The position numbers and the translations under genes were made by a program. A stretch of DNA of 7,367 nt from Nitrospirota bacterium. Its GTDB lineage: Bacteria > Nitrospirota > Nitrospiria > Nitrospirales > UBA8639. The notes beneath the pieces were generated by a model that had not been told where the DNA came from, did no database searches, and worked only from the letters and a program-made list of their open reading frames with translations. The number at the start of each line of letters is the position of its first letter. Position 1 is the stretch's first letter. The stretch lies in the NCBI GenBank assembly GCA_020348185.1, contig CP070743.1, forward strand, positions 218,259-225,625, read 5' to 3'. Positions 6,706 through 7,367 of this stretch are shown piece by piece.

Positions 6706-6741
6706 TTTCGATACTAACAAATAAAAATGAGGAGGTCTTTC

Positions 6742-7367
6742 ATGGGGTTTTATCCAAAAGGTTTACTAACAATAACGGCCGGTTTTATTTTTTGTTTTTC
6801 CCAAATCCTTTTTCTTGTGACAGGGAGCGCTCTCGCGCAAACAACGCCTAACATTCTCGTCATCTGGGGGGACGATATCGGGCAGAGCAACATTAGCGCG
6901 TACACGAGGGGTCTGGTCGGGTACAGAACACCAAATATCGACCGCGTGGCCGACGAAGGCATGATGTTCACCGACTATTACGGCGAGCAAAGTTGTACGG
7001 CGGGCCGATCATCGTTTATTACAGGCCAGAGTGTGTTTCGCACCGGGCTCAGCAAGGTGGGGCTTCCTGGAGCCGAACTCGGCCTGAAAAAAGAAGATCC
7101 CACCATCGCCACCCTGCTCAAGGAAAGGGGATATGTCACAGGTCAGTTTGGGAAGAACCACCTAGGTGATCGTGATGAGCATCTCCCCACCGTCCATGGC
7201 TTCGATGAGTTTTTGGGAAATTTGTACCACCTCAATGCCGAGGAGGAGCCCGAAAATGAGGACTATCCCACGAACCCGGAATTTCGAAAGCGATTCGGTC
7301 CGCGCGGCGTGATTCACTCTTGTGCAACCCCCGTTGGCGGTCAGCGGGTCGAAGATACCGGTCCCCT
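6742..7367 (+). CDS. Exported type I arylsulfatase (alkaline-phosphatase superfamily), 3' end beyond the window
   Basis: ATG 6742 follows GGAGGT (6731-6736) with 5 nt spacing, and the frame is open for 208 codons to the right edge. Residues 1-32 form a signal peptide ending ALA, with QTT starting the mature protein, so the enzyme acts in the periplasm or outside. Sulfatase hallmarks follow in order: NILVIWGDDIG (37-47), with the metal-binding Asp pair 44-45; TPNIDRVADEG (63-73); SCTAGRSSFITG (84-95), where Cys85 in C-x-A-x-R is the residue converted to formylglycine; and FGKNHLGD (136-143), whose Lys138 and His140 match the active-site Lys/His of GKWHLG with Asn for Trp. It hydrolyses sulfate esters; the substrate cannot be read from this half. 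Activity needs a formylglycine-generating enzyme, which is not in the window. It is divergent from the patatin operon. Confidence 0.93.
   Translation, partial: MGFYPKGLLTITAGFIFCFSQILFLVTGSALAQTTPNILVIWGDDIGQSNISAYTRGLVGYRTPNIDRVADEGMMFTDYYGEQSCTAGRSSFITGQSVFRTGLSKVGLPGAELGLKKEDPTIATLLKERGYVTGQFGKNHLGDRDEHLPTVHGFDEFLGNLYHLNAEEEPENEDYPTNPEFRKRFGPRGVIHSCATPVGGQRVEDTGP

Noticed and set aside
6750..6990. Minus-strand open frames within the sulfatase gene
   Set aside because: The plus strand encodes unmistakable sulfatase motifs through this stretch, so these frames are shadows.
1..7367. CRISPR arrays, tRNA/rRNA genes, insertion sequences, attachment sites
   Set aside because: I looked for regularly spaced direct repeats, cloverleaf-like segments, transposase motifs and terminal inverted repeats, and found none.

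Overview
The window comes from a Gram-negative bacterium. It encodes an outer-membrane beta-barrel ending in a C-terminal Phe, a lipobox lipoprotein and a secreted sulfatase, all with good Shine-Dalgarno sites. Composition is roughly balanced in GC inside genes and AT-rich between them. I cannot fix the taxon. Alginate-export-type porins are common in Nitrospirota and Proteobacteria, and that is only a hint.

Layout: (1) 1-537, minus strand: a lipoprotein gene running off the left edge, with faint resemblance to the 'rhombotarget lipoprotein' type. (2) 538-634: a short divergent promoter region. (3) 635-1150, plus strand: a small 4-5-TM membrane protein of unknown function. It meets the next gene tail to tail with only 6 bp between stop codons. 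(4) 1157-2770, minus strand: an alginate-export-family outer-membrane barrel. (5) 2815-6477, minus strand: a 1220-residue membrane patatin-like phospholipase with a large insertion. It lies 44 bp upstream of the porin on the same strand, so the two probably form one operon (patatin then porin). (6) 6478-6741: an AT-rich divergent control region with a plausible promoter for the patatin operon and phased A/T tracts. (7) 6742-7367, plus strand: the start of an exported type I arylsulfatase, cut by the right edge.

The most interesting object is the patatin. Its catalytic Ser half (about residues 44-140) and catalytic Asp half (about 875-1200) are separated by five TM helices, a large domain region and a sixth TM helix. 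By helix parity and the positive-inside rule, both patatin halves fall in the cytoplasm and the insertion in the periplasm. That periplasmic part holds a von Willebrand factor A-like domain with a degenerate MIDAS. Around it are three copies of a roughly 40-residue repeat I do not recognise: two before the vWA domain and one after. This looks like a transmembrane lipid hydrolase with a periplasmic sensing or docking module, encoded with an outer-membrane channel. The functional link is inference; the domain order and repeats are visible in the sequence.
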